A stretch of 58,247 nucleotides of DNA from Bacillota bacterium (GCA_017436705.1 JAFSCP010000033.1:1-58247); one strand, 5' to 3'; numbered from the stretch's first letter, positions 41,524 to 50,383 are shown. Translations and numbers: made by a program. Notes: generated by a model not told the origin, from the sequence alone.

Positions 41524-42054
41524 CTATTTTTTAAGCAGACCGCCGCAAAGAACGAAATATGAAGGCATTTTTCCTTCTTCTATCCACTCCAGCTCGATTC
41601 CGAGAAGCTTGCTGACGGTTTTGCCCACATTTCCGCCGATGGATTCGATGGAATAGCGCATTTTCTCAGGATATCTGCAAGGTTTTCCTTCATTTCTTGT
41701 GCAGTTTCCCTTGCCGCATACAGAGCAGCTTCCCGCACTCAGACTCACGCTTCCGGCATGCTCTTCCTCCATGGCAAAGAGTTCTTCTGTTATCTTATCT
41801 TTTACATCCGCCATAATTTCCATACTCTTTTTTTCGTCGGTTCCGGCTTCAAAATTTATTTTATAGGCCACAATAAGCAGGCTGCTGTATTCTTTCCAGT
41901 AATCCTCCGGATTGAAGGTGTAGGTAGGGCAGGACCATACTTTTTCATAATTCGGGCATGCTTTGCAATACTCCAGAAATTCCTCAACATTTACATAATG
42001 CTCAAGATAGAGCGGCACGCTTATTTCCTTTTCGAATCTTTCCAGTGTGTACAT
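41524..42054 (-). CDS. DUF2284 putative metal-binding protein
   Basis: A 176-residue protein with two Cys clusters: CKACPNYEKVWSCP (about 30-43) and CSVCGKGNCTRNEGKPCRYP (about 111-130). This spacing is typical of the DUF2284 family and suggests an iron-sulfur or zinc site. No membrane segment. It is transcribed divergently from the degenerate amidohydrolase homologue and shares with it a symmetric promoter region. Function unknown. Confidence 0.85.
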   Translation of the reverse strand: MYTLERFEKEISVPLYLEHYVNVEEFLEYCKACPNYEKVWSCPTYTFNPEDYWKEYSSLLIVAYKINFEAGTDEKKSMEIMADVKDKITEELFAMEEEHAGSVSLSAGSCSVCGKGNCTRNEGKPCRYPEKMRYSIESIGGNVGKTVSKLLGIELEWIEEGKMPSYFVLCGGLLKK

Positions 42055-42092
42055 GGCTGCAGCCCCTTTCTTTACAAGAATTTCACATATTT

Positions 42093-42125
42093 ATTGTACC
42101 ATATATGCAATTTTTATGGTACAAT
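42093..42125. promoter_or_regulatory. Symmetric divergent promoter/operator region
   Basis: ATTGTACCAT (42093-42102) and ATGGTACAAT (42116-42125) form a perfect 10-bp inverted repeat with 13 bases between. Each arm contains TACAAT reading outward, usable as the -10 of one divergent gene. A dimeric regulator bound here would control both. Confidence 0.55.
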
Positions 42126-42153
42126 GTTTTCATTAAAATACAGGAGGATTAAT

Positions 42154-43617
42154 ATGGCTTTTGGATTTTTTAAGAAAGTTGAAACCGCAGATTTAGTTTT
42201 TCATAACGGACACATTTATACTCAGGACCCTGAGCTGCCTTGGGCAGAAGCAGTAGCCTGCAAAGGCGAAAAAATCATGGGTGTGGGTAATTTTGAAAAT
42301 ATGGATTCTATCATCGGAAAGGATACTCAGATTGTAGATCTGGAAGGAAAATACCTGCTTCCAGGCTTCATCGATATCCACAGAAGCCCTGTGCTTAATG
42401 TTTTTAAAGACAGATATCTGGACCTGTCCCAGTGTTTTTCAACTGAAGATGTACTGGACGCAGTAGCTGACTGGGCAGAAGAAAACCCTGACGCTGAAGT
42501 TATCTTCGGCTACGGCTACACTGAGGACCTGAAACCGGCAGACTCTCTGGAAGAAGCAGATTTTGAAGAAGGTGAAGAAATTCCTGAAGATGCTGAGTTC
42601 CTCACATCTTCCCAGGTTCTCAGCCAGGCCTGCGACGACAGACCTGTTGTGCTTCTGTGCGCAAACTGCGTAAACTGCTGGACCAACGAAACTGCTGACC
42701 AGATTATCATTGAAACTGCCCAGGAAGAATTCGTTCAGCATATTACAGTGGGATACGTTCTCAATCTTTTCATTCCGTTTGACTTCGATGAAATTGAAGC
42801 GGCAGTCCGCAGCGAAATCAGCGATCTGGCTGACAAAGGCTTCACTTCCGTGCTTAATCTCCAGTCACCGGATTATTTCGAAAACCTTTATCAGGATTCC
42901 ATCATCGGCATGTTCAATGAGGGTGAAATGCGCCAGAGATTCTTCGGTGCGCTCCTTGTAAACAGACCACTTCTGCCTCAGGGCGTGGTTCACAGACTTA
43001 TGACCCGCAGGACAAACTGCATGGAACTGGGCAACATGATTCACGCAGATATGCTGAATCTCTATGTTGACAACGAAAATTCACCTATTCCTTTCACTCA
43101 GGAAGCCCTCAACGCTATCCTGACCGACGTATGCGACAGAGGCTTTGATATTTTCCTTGAGGCTATAAACCGCAGCGATATGCTCATGGCATACGAAGCA
43201 CTTGAACATGTGCGCGGCAAAGGCTATAAAAACATGTTTGTAATCGCTTCTGACAGCGAACCGTCGGCAGACGAAATGGCTGACTATATTTACTGGGAAA
43301 GCGCTTTCAGGACATGGGGAACCAATGTCTTTGCCCCTGGCAGCCTGACTGGCAGCGTAAATTCAACAGAAGAAGCAATCGATCATCTTACAGTAGTGGC
43401 AGCCGAAGTAATCGGCATGGGCGATCAGCTTGGCTCCATTGAAGGCGGCAAACTTGCTGACTTTGTAATTTTCGATGAAAACCCTCTGGAACAGGATCTT
43501 AAGATTCTGCCTAGACTCCACGCATCAATGACGGTTCTTGGCGGCGAAATCGTCTACGATGCCGAAGCAGAAAACGATATGGAAATGTACAATTTATTAG
43601 CATCACAGCATTTATAA
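42154..43617 (+). CDS. YtcJ-like amidohydrolase homologue lacking metal ligands (probable pseudoenzyme)
   Basis: A 487-residue protein that aligns along its length with the two YtcJ enzymes of this window (LEGKYLLPGFIDIH; LNLYVDNE against LKLYLDGS; C-terminal LGSIEGGKLADFVIFDENPL). Every metal-ligand position I can align has changed: HxH reads His76-Arg-Ser78, the HAIGD histidine is Glu336, the HSQ/HAQ position reads Ala365-Ser-Asp367, and the TDxPVES aspartate is replaced in FAPGSLTGSV. It has a strong ribosome site (CAGGAGG) and an intact frame, so it is not a decaying gene; a non-catalytic or altered role is likely. Start chosen at 42154. Confidence 0.8.
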   Translation: MAFGFFKKVETADLVFHNGHIYTQDPELPWAEAVACKGEKIMGVGNFENMDSIIGKDTQIVDLEGKYLLPGFIDIHRSPVLNVFKDRYLDLSQCFSTEDVLDAVADWAEENPDAEVIFGYGYTEDLKPADSLEEADFEEGEEIPEDAEFLTSSQVLSQACDDRPVVLLCANCVNCWTNETADQIIIETAQEEFVQHITVGYVLNLFIPFDFDEIEAAVRSEISDLADKGFTSVLNLQSPDYFENLYQDSIIGMFNEGEMRQRFFGALLVNRPLLPQGVVHRLMTRRTNCMELGNMIHADMLNLYVDNENSPIPFTQEALNAILTDVCDRGFDIFLEAINRSDMLMAYEALEHVRGKGYKNMFVIASDSEPSADEMADYIYWESAFRTWGTNVFAPGSLTGSVNSTEEAIDHLTVVAAEVIGMGDQLGSIEGGKLADFVIFDENPLEQDLKILPRLHASMTVLGGEIVYDAEAENDMEMYNLLASQHL

Positions 43618-43632
43618 AACTTCACAGGTTTA

Positions 43633-43661
43633 TTGACATTTCAATTATTGCGTGGTAAAAT
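43633..43661 (+). promoter_or_regulatory. Strong sigma-A promoter with no protein-coding gene downstream
   Basis: TTGACA (consensus), 17-base spacer, TAAAAT. The transcript would run about 160 bases to the terminator at 43804-43827. Confidence 0.7.
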
Positions 43662-43667
43662 TAAAAA

Positions 43668-43828
43668 AAGGTTTTATATGTTTATAAAATCGTCACTCAT
43701 CCTTCACTTAAAAGGAATATAATTGAATTGTTCTCAGGGGGATGAGGAACAAATAGCAAACTTTCCTTCTTTTATTGAATACACACACACTTTCAGGAAA
43801 AAGGCTTCTCGCAAGAGAAGCTTTTTTC
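43668..43828 (+). ncRNA. Candidate small RNA, about 160 nt
   Basis: Bounded by a consensus promoter and a strong intrinsic terminator, and containing no convincing ORF (open frames lack a ribosome site and run into the minus-strand sortase gene). Internal pairing: CTCATCC near 43698 with GGATGAG near 43739, or locally TTGTTC with GAACAA around 43730-43753. It does not resemble 6S, SRP, tmRNA or RNase P RNA. The stretch 43618-43902 has nothing else. Confidence 0.45.
43804..43827 (+). terminator. Terminator of the candidate small RNA
   Basis: GCTTCTC pairs with GAGAAGC around a GCAA tetraloop, followed by six T. Confidence 0.9.
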
Positions 43829-43854
43829 CGTTTTTGTCAGGTCTGCGTGCATAC

Positions 43855-43904
43855 AAAAACCGGCAGTGGTGCGCGGATGCGCAGCCTCTGCCGGTTCATT
43901 TTTT
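43855..43904. terminator. Terminator downstream of sortase B
   Basis: AACCGGCAG (43858-43866) pairs with CTGCCGGTT (43888-43896) with an inner GCGC/GCGC stem; T-runs on both sides. Confidence 0.85.
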
Positions 43905-44685
43905 ATTGTTTTGTGCCTTCTTCCACAAGGGCGCAGCTTATTACAAATCTGTTGTAATCGTCACTGTCTTCTGTACATGTGGACAGGGTCATCAGCTTCT
44001 GCCCGTCTGCCGGAGTAACCGGTGGGTTCTCAATCTGATTTTCCTGCTTTATAAGCTTACGCAGGCTGTACATTTCAGCCTCGTCATTGGCCGGAAGTTC
44101 AAATGTCTGTCCGAAAACATCTGCAATGTATGCCCCGAAAACCTGATACTTTTTCCAGCTTCCGTCGGGCAGAATAATATATACATAAGGGTGTTTTTCC
44201 AGATATTCAGGTGTTTTATATTTGTCCATCTTCCCGAACATGGTGCCGTTTTTCATATTGTGGCCATAGACCACCATATGCTTGTCACTGAAATCCCGGC
44301 TGCACCTGTAGTCAATGTATATGCTGCCTGCTGTCAGGTACTTCTTTTTATACGACTGGAAAAGATACTGGTCATTGTCAGAACCCTGCAGTACCGGGTA
44401 GTTCACATCGGTTCCTTCGATATAAATCCAGCCCACAACATCATCATTGATTTCAATAAGCTTCTCAAAATCAATCTCCGGTAATACCGGTCCCTGCGGC
44501 ACTGTCTCTTCCGGAGGAATCTGAGTAAATTCTTCCGCTGCTTCACCATAGGTTTCATCCGCCTCCCGGTAGTTTTCCATTATATCCAATACATTCCATG
44601 ACGCAAAAAGAAACACAGCAAGGCAAAACAACATACCAATTATGCGCAAATAGCTTTTGCCTGTGTGTTTCTTTTGATTCTTCAT
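43903..44685 (-). CDS. srtB: Class B sortase
   Basis: A 260-residue transpeptidase with an N-terminal membrane anchor (about 12-32) and a sortase domain showing NDDVVGWIYIEGTDVNYPVLQGSDNDQYLF, the catalytic His in VVYGHNM (about 135-141), catalytic Cys in LSTC (about 231-234), and Arg in NRFVISC. The long insertion before the Cys is typical of class B. No sorting-signal substrate or pilin gene is nearby, so its substrate lies elsewhere. It begins 23 bp after the GntR gene and may be co-transcribed with it. Confidence 0.92.
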   Translation of the reverse strand: MKNQKKHTGKSYLRIIGMLFCLAVFLFASWNVLDIMENYREADETYGEAAEEFTQIPPEETVPQGPVLPEIDFEKLIEINDDVVGWIYIEGTDVNYPVLQGSDNDQYLFQSYKKKYLTAGSIYIDYRCSRDFSDKHMVVYGHNMKNGTMFGKMDKYKTPEYLEKHPYVYIILPDGSWKKYQVFGAYIADVFGQTFELPANDEAEMYSLRKLIKQENQIENPPVTPADGQKLMTLSTCTEDSDDYNRFVISCALVEEGTKQ

Positions 44686-44707
44686 TTATACTCCAATCCT
44701 GAGCCCT

Positions 44708-45373
44708 TTATTTGATAATCCAGGTTGCCTCAGCTCTCTGCTTGGATGCATCCATATGGCGTGCCATGGCTTCCACAGCCTTGTCAACGTCGCCTTCTTT
44801 GATTGCATCCAGAATTGCTCTGTGCTCGCTTAAAATACCTTCCAGATAAGACTGTTCGTAGAAGAAAGACTTTCTTGTCTTGTCTATGTATTCCTTGTAG
44901 GATCTGAGAACCTGCGCAAGGAAACGGCTTCTTGCAGAAGCGTAAATAACATCGTGGAAAGAGTTATTAAGTTCAAACACTTTTTTGCTGTCTTTCTTTT
45001 TAGTGTAAAACTCCATGAGATCACACTGTTCTTCCAGAGAAGTAACCTCGTCTGCAGAAATTCTGCCTACGGCCCATCTCACAGCTAATTCTTCCAGAGC
45101 TTCTCTTACGGCATAAATATCATCAACGTCCTGCTGAGTAAAACCCTTTGCAAAACATCCTCTGTTAGGGATATAATCTATCAGCCCTTCATTTTCCAGG
45201 AGCTTAAAAGCTTCTCGGATAGGAGTACGGCTTACTCTCAGTTCTGTGGCAATCTGATTTTCTTTAATCTTCTCGCCGATTTCATATTCGCCCTTTAAAA
45301 TTCTCTCTCTGACAACATCTGCAATTTCGTCAGTTAAAGAAAATGAGTTTGAAAAGTCCTTGTTTGCTGTCAT
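44708..45373 (-). CDS. GntR-family regulator with FCD domain, candidate hut regulator
   Basis: A 221-residue FadR-type regulator: winged HTH (about 5-75, ATELRVSRTPIREAFKLLENEGLIDYIPNRG), then an FCD ligand domain (about 80-215) with His-metal candidates (NNSFHDVIY, EHRAILDAI). The ATG at 45373 has GGGAGTGA six bases upstream; a GTG at 45382 is an alternative. It is next to the hut operon, and palindromes in its own promoter and in the hut leader share TTTGT/ACAAA half-sites. It differs from the classical HutC (UTRA domain). Confidence 0.88.
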   Translation of the reverse strand: MTANKDFSNSFSLTDEIADVVRERILKGEYEIGEKIKENQIATELRVSRTPIREAFKLLENEGLIDYIPNRGCFAKGFTQQDVDDIYAVREALEELAVRWAVGRISADEVTSLEEQCDLMEFYTKKKDSKKVFELNNSFHDVIYASARSRFLAQVLRSYKEYIDKTRKSFFYEQSYLEGILSEHRAILDAIKEGDVDKAVEAMARHMDASKQRAEATWIIK

Positions 45374-45422
45374 AACTATCACTCCCGAAAATACAATACG
45401 TTACTATAAATTTCTTCAATAG

Positions 45423-45457
45423 ATTATACTATACTTTGCGGGATTTGTAAAACAAAT
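45423..45457 (-). promoter_or_regulatory. Promoter and candidate operator of the FCD regulator gene
   Basis: Minus strand TTTACA (45451-45446), 17-base spacer, TATAAT (45428-45423). The palindrome ATTTGT-N3-ACAAAT (45443-45457) covers the -35 box, consistent with autorepression. Confidence 0.6.
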
Positions 45458-45526
45458 TGCTGACTTTTCGCCGTCGAAAAATGTCTTTTTTTTGATTAAT
45501 CCGAACATTTTCCGAACATTTTTATT

Positions 45527-46423
45527 TTAGAGGATATAGTTTTCCAGCACCTGACCATCAAAGTCAAAGTTTTCAATCTGCAGATAGTATTCTGCGGAAT
45601 CGATGAGCGCCTTCATAGGGCAAAGGCCAATTACTTCGCTGCCGATTACCTGTACGCCATATTTTGCAGCTTCCATCTTAACCATTTCAGTTACTCTGTA
45701 AAGCGGAGTCACGCGGTAGTCAGTCATATTGATGGAAACCTGTGCGATATTTCTGTCTTCAAGCATGAAGCCCATAGCCTTTACGTTTGCAAGGCCGCCG
45801 TCCTTTTCACGGATAATCTTTGCGATTGCCTTGGCGATTTCAACGTCGGAAGTGTTCAGGTTAAGGTTGTATGCAACAAGAGGTGGTCTTGCGCCTACTG
45901 CAACCACTCCACCTGTAGGGTGGATTCTTGCGCCGCCGAAATCAGGTTCCCATTCAGGGTCCTTAACTTTTTCTGCCATGCCTTCGAACTGGCCCTTTCT
46001 TACTGTTGCCAGGTTCTTTCTTGCTGCTTTCTGTGCGGACATTTCATAGAGGAAAACAGGAAGGTCTGCTTCTTCTGCAATTCTCTTGCCTACTACTTTG
46101 GAAAGTTCGATACATTCTTCGTTTGTAGCGTCCTTGATAGGAACGAAAGGCATTACGTCAACGCAGCCCATTCTTGGGTGTTCGCCTGTGTGCTTGGTCA
46201 GGTCGATAAGCTCTACAGCCTTCTTTGCCAGCTTAACGCTTGCTTCTTCAACGCCCTTTGCATCGCCGATGTATGTGATAACAGTTCTGTTATGGTTAGG
46301 GTCTGAGGAATAGTTTAAAAGTGTGCAGCCTGGAGTAGTTCTGATCTGATCCACAACTGCTTCGATAACTTCCTGGTTTCTTCCTTCGGAAATATTAGGA
46401 ATGCTTTCGATAATCTGTGCCAT
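45527..46423 (-). CDS. Glutamate formimidoyltransferase
   Basis: A 298-residue enzyme moving the formimino group of N-formimino-glutamate to tetrahydrofolate, releasing glutamate. It matches the N-terminal half of bifunctional FTCD (IESIPNISEGRNQEVIEAV, SSDPNHNRTVITYIGD, THGEHPRMGCVDVMPFVPI-like). Fifth and last gene of the hut operon, 21 bp after the cyclodeaminase. In vertebrates the two activities are fused; here they are separate. Confidence 0.95.
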   Translation of the reverse strand: MAQIIESIPNISEGRNQEVIEAVVDQIRTTPGCTLLNYSSDPNHNRTVITYIGDAKGVEEASVKLAKKAVELIDLTKHTGEHPRMGCVDVMPFVPIKDATNEECIELSKVVGKRIAEEADLPVFLYEMSAQKAARKNLATVRKGQFEGMAEKVKDPEWEPDFGGARIHPTGGVVAVGARPPLVAYNLNLNTSDVEIAKAIAKIIREKDGGLANVKAMGFMLEDRNIAQVSINMTDYRVTPLYRVTEMVKMEAAKYGVQVIGSEVIGLCPMKALIDSAEYYLQIENFDFDGQVLENYIL

Positions 46424-46444
46424 TTTTTTAATCTCCTTTATTCC

Positions 46445-47068
46445 TTATAATGAATTTAAAACTTCTTCATAAATTGCTTTTGCAAGTACTTCAGCTTCTT
46501 CGATGAGAGCTGCACCTGCTTCAAATCTTGCCTTGGCTTCTTCGTCCTTAACGCCAGGAAGGTTGATCTTCACATTAAGCCATGCGCCTTTGATGCCTGC
46601 CAGCAGGTTGAGTGCTGCAACGCCCAGGTCGGATGCTGCGTTAGGGTTGGACTTGCCTACAATTGTCTGTGCCGCTTTAAGACCTGCAAGACAAAGTTCT
46701 ACAGTGTGGAAAGGAACTTCTGTTGCTTCCAGGTTTGCCGCGCGGATTGCTGCAGAACGTGCAGCTTTTTCTTCATCTGTTTCCTTAGGCATTTTGTATG
46801 CTGCAGAAACTTTGTTGAAAGCTTCTGTATCCTTGTCCACGCCTTCTGTAAGTGCTTCATAAAGTTTCAGTGCTTCTTCTTTTGCTGCCTTGCATCCTTC
46901 TTCGAAATCAGCGTATTTTTCCTTGCCGATTGTAAGGTCACATACCATTGCGATAAGGCCTGCGCCCTGTGCGCCTGCCAGCGCGCTCACTGAGCCGCCG
47001 CCTGGTGCCGGTGCGTTGGATTTAAGAAGGTCAAGGTAGTCTTTTACTGTCATGTCAACTAATTTCAT
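46445..47068 (-). CDS. fchA: Formiminotetrahydrofolate cyclodeaminase
   Basis: A 207-residue helical enzyme that converts 5-formimino-THF to 5,10-methenyl-THF and ammonia, corresponding to the C-terminal half of FTCD. It has SNAPAPGGGSVSALAGAQGAGLIAMVCDLTIGK (about 15-47), the family hallmark. The start at 47068 overlaps the hutI stop (TAATG); the in-frame extension upstream lies inside hutI. Confidence 0.95.
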   Translation of the reverse strand: MKLVDMTVKDYLDLLKSNAPAPGGGSVSALAGAQGAGLIAMVCDLTIGKEKYADFEEGCKAAKEEALKLYEALTEGVDKDTEAFNKVSAAYKMPKETDEEKAARSAAIRAANLEATEVPFHTVELCLAGLKAAQTIVGKSNPNAASDLGVAALNLLAGIKGAWLNVKINLPGVKDEEAKARFEAGAALIEEAEVLAKAIYEEVLNSL

Positions 47069-48306
47069 TATACCAGTTCCCCTTTCTTGATTGTCTGAAG
47101 TGCCAGGTTGGAGCCGAAACGGTAACAAAGCATTTCCATGTTCGGTGCGTTCCAGATAACCATGTCTGCCTGCTTGCCCACTTCAAGTGTACCGACGGTC
47201 TTTTCGCGGCCTATGCCGGCTGCCGGATTGATGGTCACTGCTGTGAGGATTTCTTCAGGTGTCATTCTGTATTTCAGGTAGCCCAGGTTCATTGTGAACT
47301 GAAGGTTCAGTGAAGGACATGAACCAGGGTTGAAGTCAGATGCCATTGCAACAGGCACGCCGAACTCGTCAATCATTCTTCTTGCCGGTGCAAAGGTTGC
47401 GCCCAGATAGAAGGATGTTGCAGGAAGGAGCATTGCCACTGTACCGCCCTTTGCAAGCGATGCCATACCTTCATCGTCAATTACGATAAGGTGCTCTGCG
47501 GAAGTTGCCTTCATTTCGCCAGCCAGTACGGAGCCGCCGATTGCTTCGATTTCATCAGCGTGAATCTTCAGGCCGTAGCCCATTTCGCGGGCTGCTTCCA
47601 GATAAACTCTGCTCTGTTCTTTGTCGAAAACGGAGTCTTCTGTGAAAATATCGATGAATTCTGCCAGACCCTTTTCCTTGACATAAGGCATCATTTCGTC
47701 GATGCAGAGCTGGATAAATTCTTCTTCCTTGCCCTTGTATTCAGGCAGCACCACATGTGCCGGCATGAAAGTGGAAACGATGTCCATAGGGTGGTCTTCG
47801 TTGAGTTTCTTTAAAACTTCAAGAAGCTTCACTTCAGTTTCCAGGTCGATACCGTAGCCGGACTTGGCTTCACATGTTGTAACACCAAGCCCCATCATTT
47901 CGTCCAGGAAACCTTCTGTCTTATCATAAAGTTCTTCGAATGTAGCTTCGCGTGTCTTGCGGACTGTGTCCATAATTCCGCCGCCTGCTCTGAGGATATC
48001 CAGATATCCTGCACCTTTCAGCTTGAGCGGAATTTCATTCTGTCTGTAACCGCCGAAAACCAGGTGAGTGTGGCCTTCAACCAGACCAGGTGTCACCAGA
48101 TTGCCTTCTGCGTCGATTACTGTGTCAACTTCCTCTTCACTGCAAGGAAGCTGGCCGTCAGCAGTGATGGCCTTGATAAGACCATCTTCTGCCAGAACTG
48201 CTGCATTATAAAGTTTCAGGTTTTCACCCTGCTCACTTCCCTTGTGGGCATAGCTTCCCACAGGAGTCTGCAGCACGCCTATATTTTTAACAAGTAATTT
48301 TGCCAT
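47068..48306 (-). CDS. hutI: Imidazolonepropionase
   Basis: A 412-residue metal-dependent hydrolase opening 4-imidazolone-5-propionate to N-formimino-glutamate. Metal His pair in GLVEGHTHLVFGG (about 76-88), KSGYGIDLETEVKLL, HADEIEAIGG (metal His), AEHLIVID and ASDFNPGSCPS (metal Asp). Third gene of the hut operon. Confidence 0.96.
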   Translation of the reverse strand: MAKLLVKNIGVLQTPVGSYAHKGSEQGENLKLYNAAVLAEDGLIKAITADGQLPCSEEEVDTVIDAEGNLVTPGLVEGHTHLVFGGYRQNEIPLKLKGAGYLDILRAGGGIMDTVRKTREATFEELYDKTEGFLDEMMGLGVTTCEAKSGYGIDLETEVKLLEVLKKLNEDHPMDIVSTFMPAHVVLPEYKGKEEEFIQLCIDEMMPYVKEKGLAEFIDIFTEDSVFDKEQSRVYLEAAREMGYGLKIHADEIEAIGGSVLAGEMKATSAEHLIVIDDEGMASLAKGGTVAMLLPATSFYLGATFAPARRMIDEFGVPVAMASDFNPGSCPSLNLQFTMNLGYLKYRMTPEEILTAVTINPAAGIGREKTVGTLEVGKQADMVIWNAPNMEMLCYRFGSNLALQTIKKGELV

Positions 48307-48332
48307 GATTTTCTCCTGTATCTTCCCGTATC

Positions 48333-50357
48333 TTACTTAACGAACTTATCAACAGTTTCATTTACCAGATCATCTGCTGCGATGAAAGGAATTGTGATGT
48401 GGCCCTTGCCTGCGTAGTTCTTGTTGTATTCTACGGAAGTGCTGAGTGCGTTTTCGTTTCTTGCCCAGTTTCTTCTTGCAACGCCGCCCATTACGTCCCA
48501 CATCATTGCAGATTTAATGATTTCGTCAGTTCTTTCGGAACCATCGAGAAGGAGACCGAAACCGCCGTTGATGGACTTACCGATACCTACACCGCCGCCG
48601 TTGTGGAGCGCGCAGAGTGACATACCTCTTGCTGCGTTACCGGCAAAGCACTGAACAGCCATGTCGGCCATTACGTTGGAACCGTCCTTGATGTTGGAAG
48701 TTTCTCTGAATGGTGAGTCTGTACCGGAAACGTCGTGGTGGTCACGGCCCATCATTACAGGACCGATCTTGCCTTCACGAACCATTTCGTTGAACTTGAG
48801 AGCGATTCTGGTTCTGCCTTCAGCATCCTGATAAAGGATTCTTGCCTGAGTACCAACTACTAATTTATTCTTCTTCGCGTCGCGGATCCATACCCAGTTG
48901 TCTCTGTCCTGAGCTCTTCTTGTAGGGTCGATGCAGTCCATTGCAGCCTGGTCAGTTGCATCCAGGTCTTCCGGTTTGCCGGAGAGGCATACCCATCTGA
49001 AAGGTCCGTAGCCGTAGTCAAAGAGTACTGGTCCCATGATGTCTTCAACGTAGGAAGGCCAGATGAAACCGTCTTTGTCGTCGTAACCGTTCTTGGAAAT
49101 TTCCTTGATACCTGCGTCGTACATTGCCTTCATGAAGGAGTTGCCGTAGTCAAAGAAATAAGTTCCTCTTTCGGAAAGAGCTTTGATTGCTGCGTAATGT
49201 CTGTGAAGGGTCTTGTCAACTTCTTCGCAGAACTTATCGCGGTCTTCACCAAGCAGTCTTGTTCTTTCTTCGAAGGACATGCCTGCAGGGCAGTAACCGC
49301 CGTTATATACGTTATGGCAGGAAGTCTGGTCGGAAAGAAGTTCAATGTGGAAATTCTTTTCAACTGCTGCTTCCAGAAGGTCTACGATATTGCCGTGGTA
49401 AGCGATGGAGATGCTTTCCTTGGCTGCTTTCTTTTCGTTAGCCAGTCTGAAGATTTCATCAAGGTCATCCATGATTACGTCAACCCAGCCCTGGTCGTGT
49501 CTTGTCACGATTCTGGAGTAGTCAACTTCTGCAAAGATACCTACTGCGTTTGCAATGTTTGCTGCCTTTGGCTGAGCGCCGGACATGCCTCCAAGACCGG
49601 AGGATACGAATGTGTAGCCTGCAAGGTCTCCGTCTTCAGGAACGCCCAGTTCCTTACGGCCTGCGTTGAGGATTGTGTTGAAAGTACCGTGAACGATACC
49701 CTGTGGTCCGATATACATCCAGCCGCCTGCAGTCATCTGGCCGTAGTTTGCAACGCCCATTTCTTCAGCGATTTCCCAGTCAGCAAGGTTGTCGTACATA
49801 CCGATCATCATAGAGTTTGTGATGATTACTCTTGGAGCTTCAGGCTTGGAAGGGAAAAGTCCCAGCGGATGACCTGATTCAACTACCAGAGTCTGATCTT
49901 CTGTCAGTTCTTCAAGGTACATTTTGATGAGACGGTACTGAAGCCAGTTCTGGCACACCTGACCTGTTTCACCGTATGTAACCAGTTCATAAGGATAAAG
50001 TGCAACCTCAAAGTCAAGGTTGTTGTCCATCATAACCTGGAAAGCTTTGCCGGCAAGGCATTTGCCCTTGTATTCGCTTATTGGCTTGCCGTAGATTCTG
50101 CCTTCAGGTCTGTATCTGTAAGCATAGATTCTGCCGCGTGTTGTCAGTTCTTCCATGAACTCAGGAGCAAGCTTTTCGTGGAGCTCTTCAGGAACGTATC
50201 TCAGTGCGTTCTTCAGAGCAATTCTTGTCTGAGCCTTTGTAAGTCTGAAACCTCTGTCAGGTGCTCTTCTCTTGTCTGCTTCAAATGCAGGGTAGTCAGG
50301 ATATTCATTACCAAGCTGAATTGTCATTGCTCCCTGGATTGTCTTATTATCTAACAT
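48333..50357 (-). CDS. hutU: Urocanate hydratase
   Basis: A 674-residue NAD-dependent hydratase turning urocanate into imidazolonepropionate. It is about 120 residues longer than the Bacillus and Pseudomonas HutU and matches the long form seen in animals and some anaerobes. Family blocks: YGKPISEYKGKCLAGKAFQVMMDNNLDFEV, ITNSMMIGMYDNL, GGWMYIGPQGIVHGTFNT and SSGLGGMSGAQPKA (NAD-binding). Second gene of the operon, 26 bp after hutH, with an AGGAGG ribosome site. Confidence 0.96.
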   Translation of the reverse strand: MLDNKTIQGAMTIQLGNEYPDYPAFEADKRRAPDRGFRLTKAQTRIALKNALRYVPEELHEKLAPEFMEELTTRGRIYAYRYRPEGRIYGKPISEYKGKCLAGKAFQVMMDNNLDFEVALYPYELVTYGETGQVCQNWLQYRLIKMYLEELTEDQTLVVESGHPLGLFPSKPEAPRVIITNSMMIGMYDNLADWEIAEEMGVANYGQMTAGGWMYIGPQGIVHGTFNTILNAGRKELGVPEDGDLAGYTFVSSGLGGMSGAQPKAANIANAVGIFAEVDYSRIVTRHDQGWVDVIMDDLDEIFRLANEKKAAKESISIAYHGNIVDLLEAAVEKNFHIELLSDQTSCHNVYNGGYCPAGMSFEERTRLLGEDRDKFCEEVDKTLHRHYAAIKALSERGTYFFDYGNSFMKAMYDAGIKEISKNGYDDKDGFIWPSYVEDIMGPVLFDYGYGPFRWVCLSGKPEDLDATDQAAMDCIDPTRRAQDRDNWVWIRDAKKNKLVVGTQARILYQDAEGRTRIALKFNEMVREGKIGPVMMGRDHHDVSGTDSPFRETSNIKDGSNVMADMAVQCFAGNAARGMSLCALHNGGGVGIGKSINGGFGLLLDGSERTDEIIKSAMMWDVMGGVARRNWARNENALSTSVEYNKNYAGKGHITIPFIAADDLVNETVDKFVK

Positions 50358-50383
50358 TTATTTTTTCCTCCTTGATTAAGGTT

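Noticed and set aside
41758-42153. N-terminal extension of the pseudo-amidohydrolase reading back through the DUF2284 gene.
   Set aside because: A strong ribosome site and a family-like start occur at 42154; the extension is antisense to another gene.
43723-44484. Long plus-strand open frame opposite the sortase gene.
   Set aside because: No ribosome site, and it is the antisense shadow of a well-supported sortase B gene.
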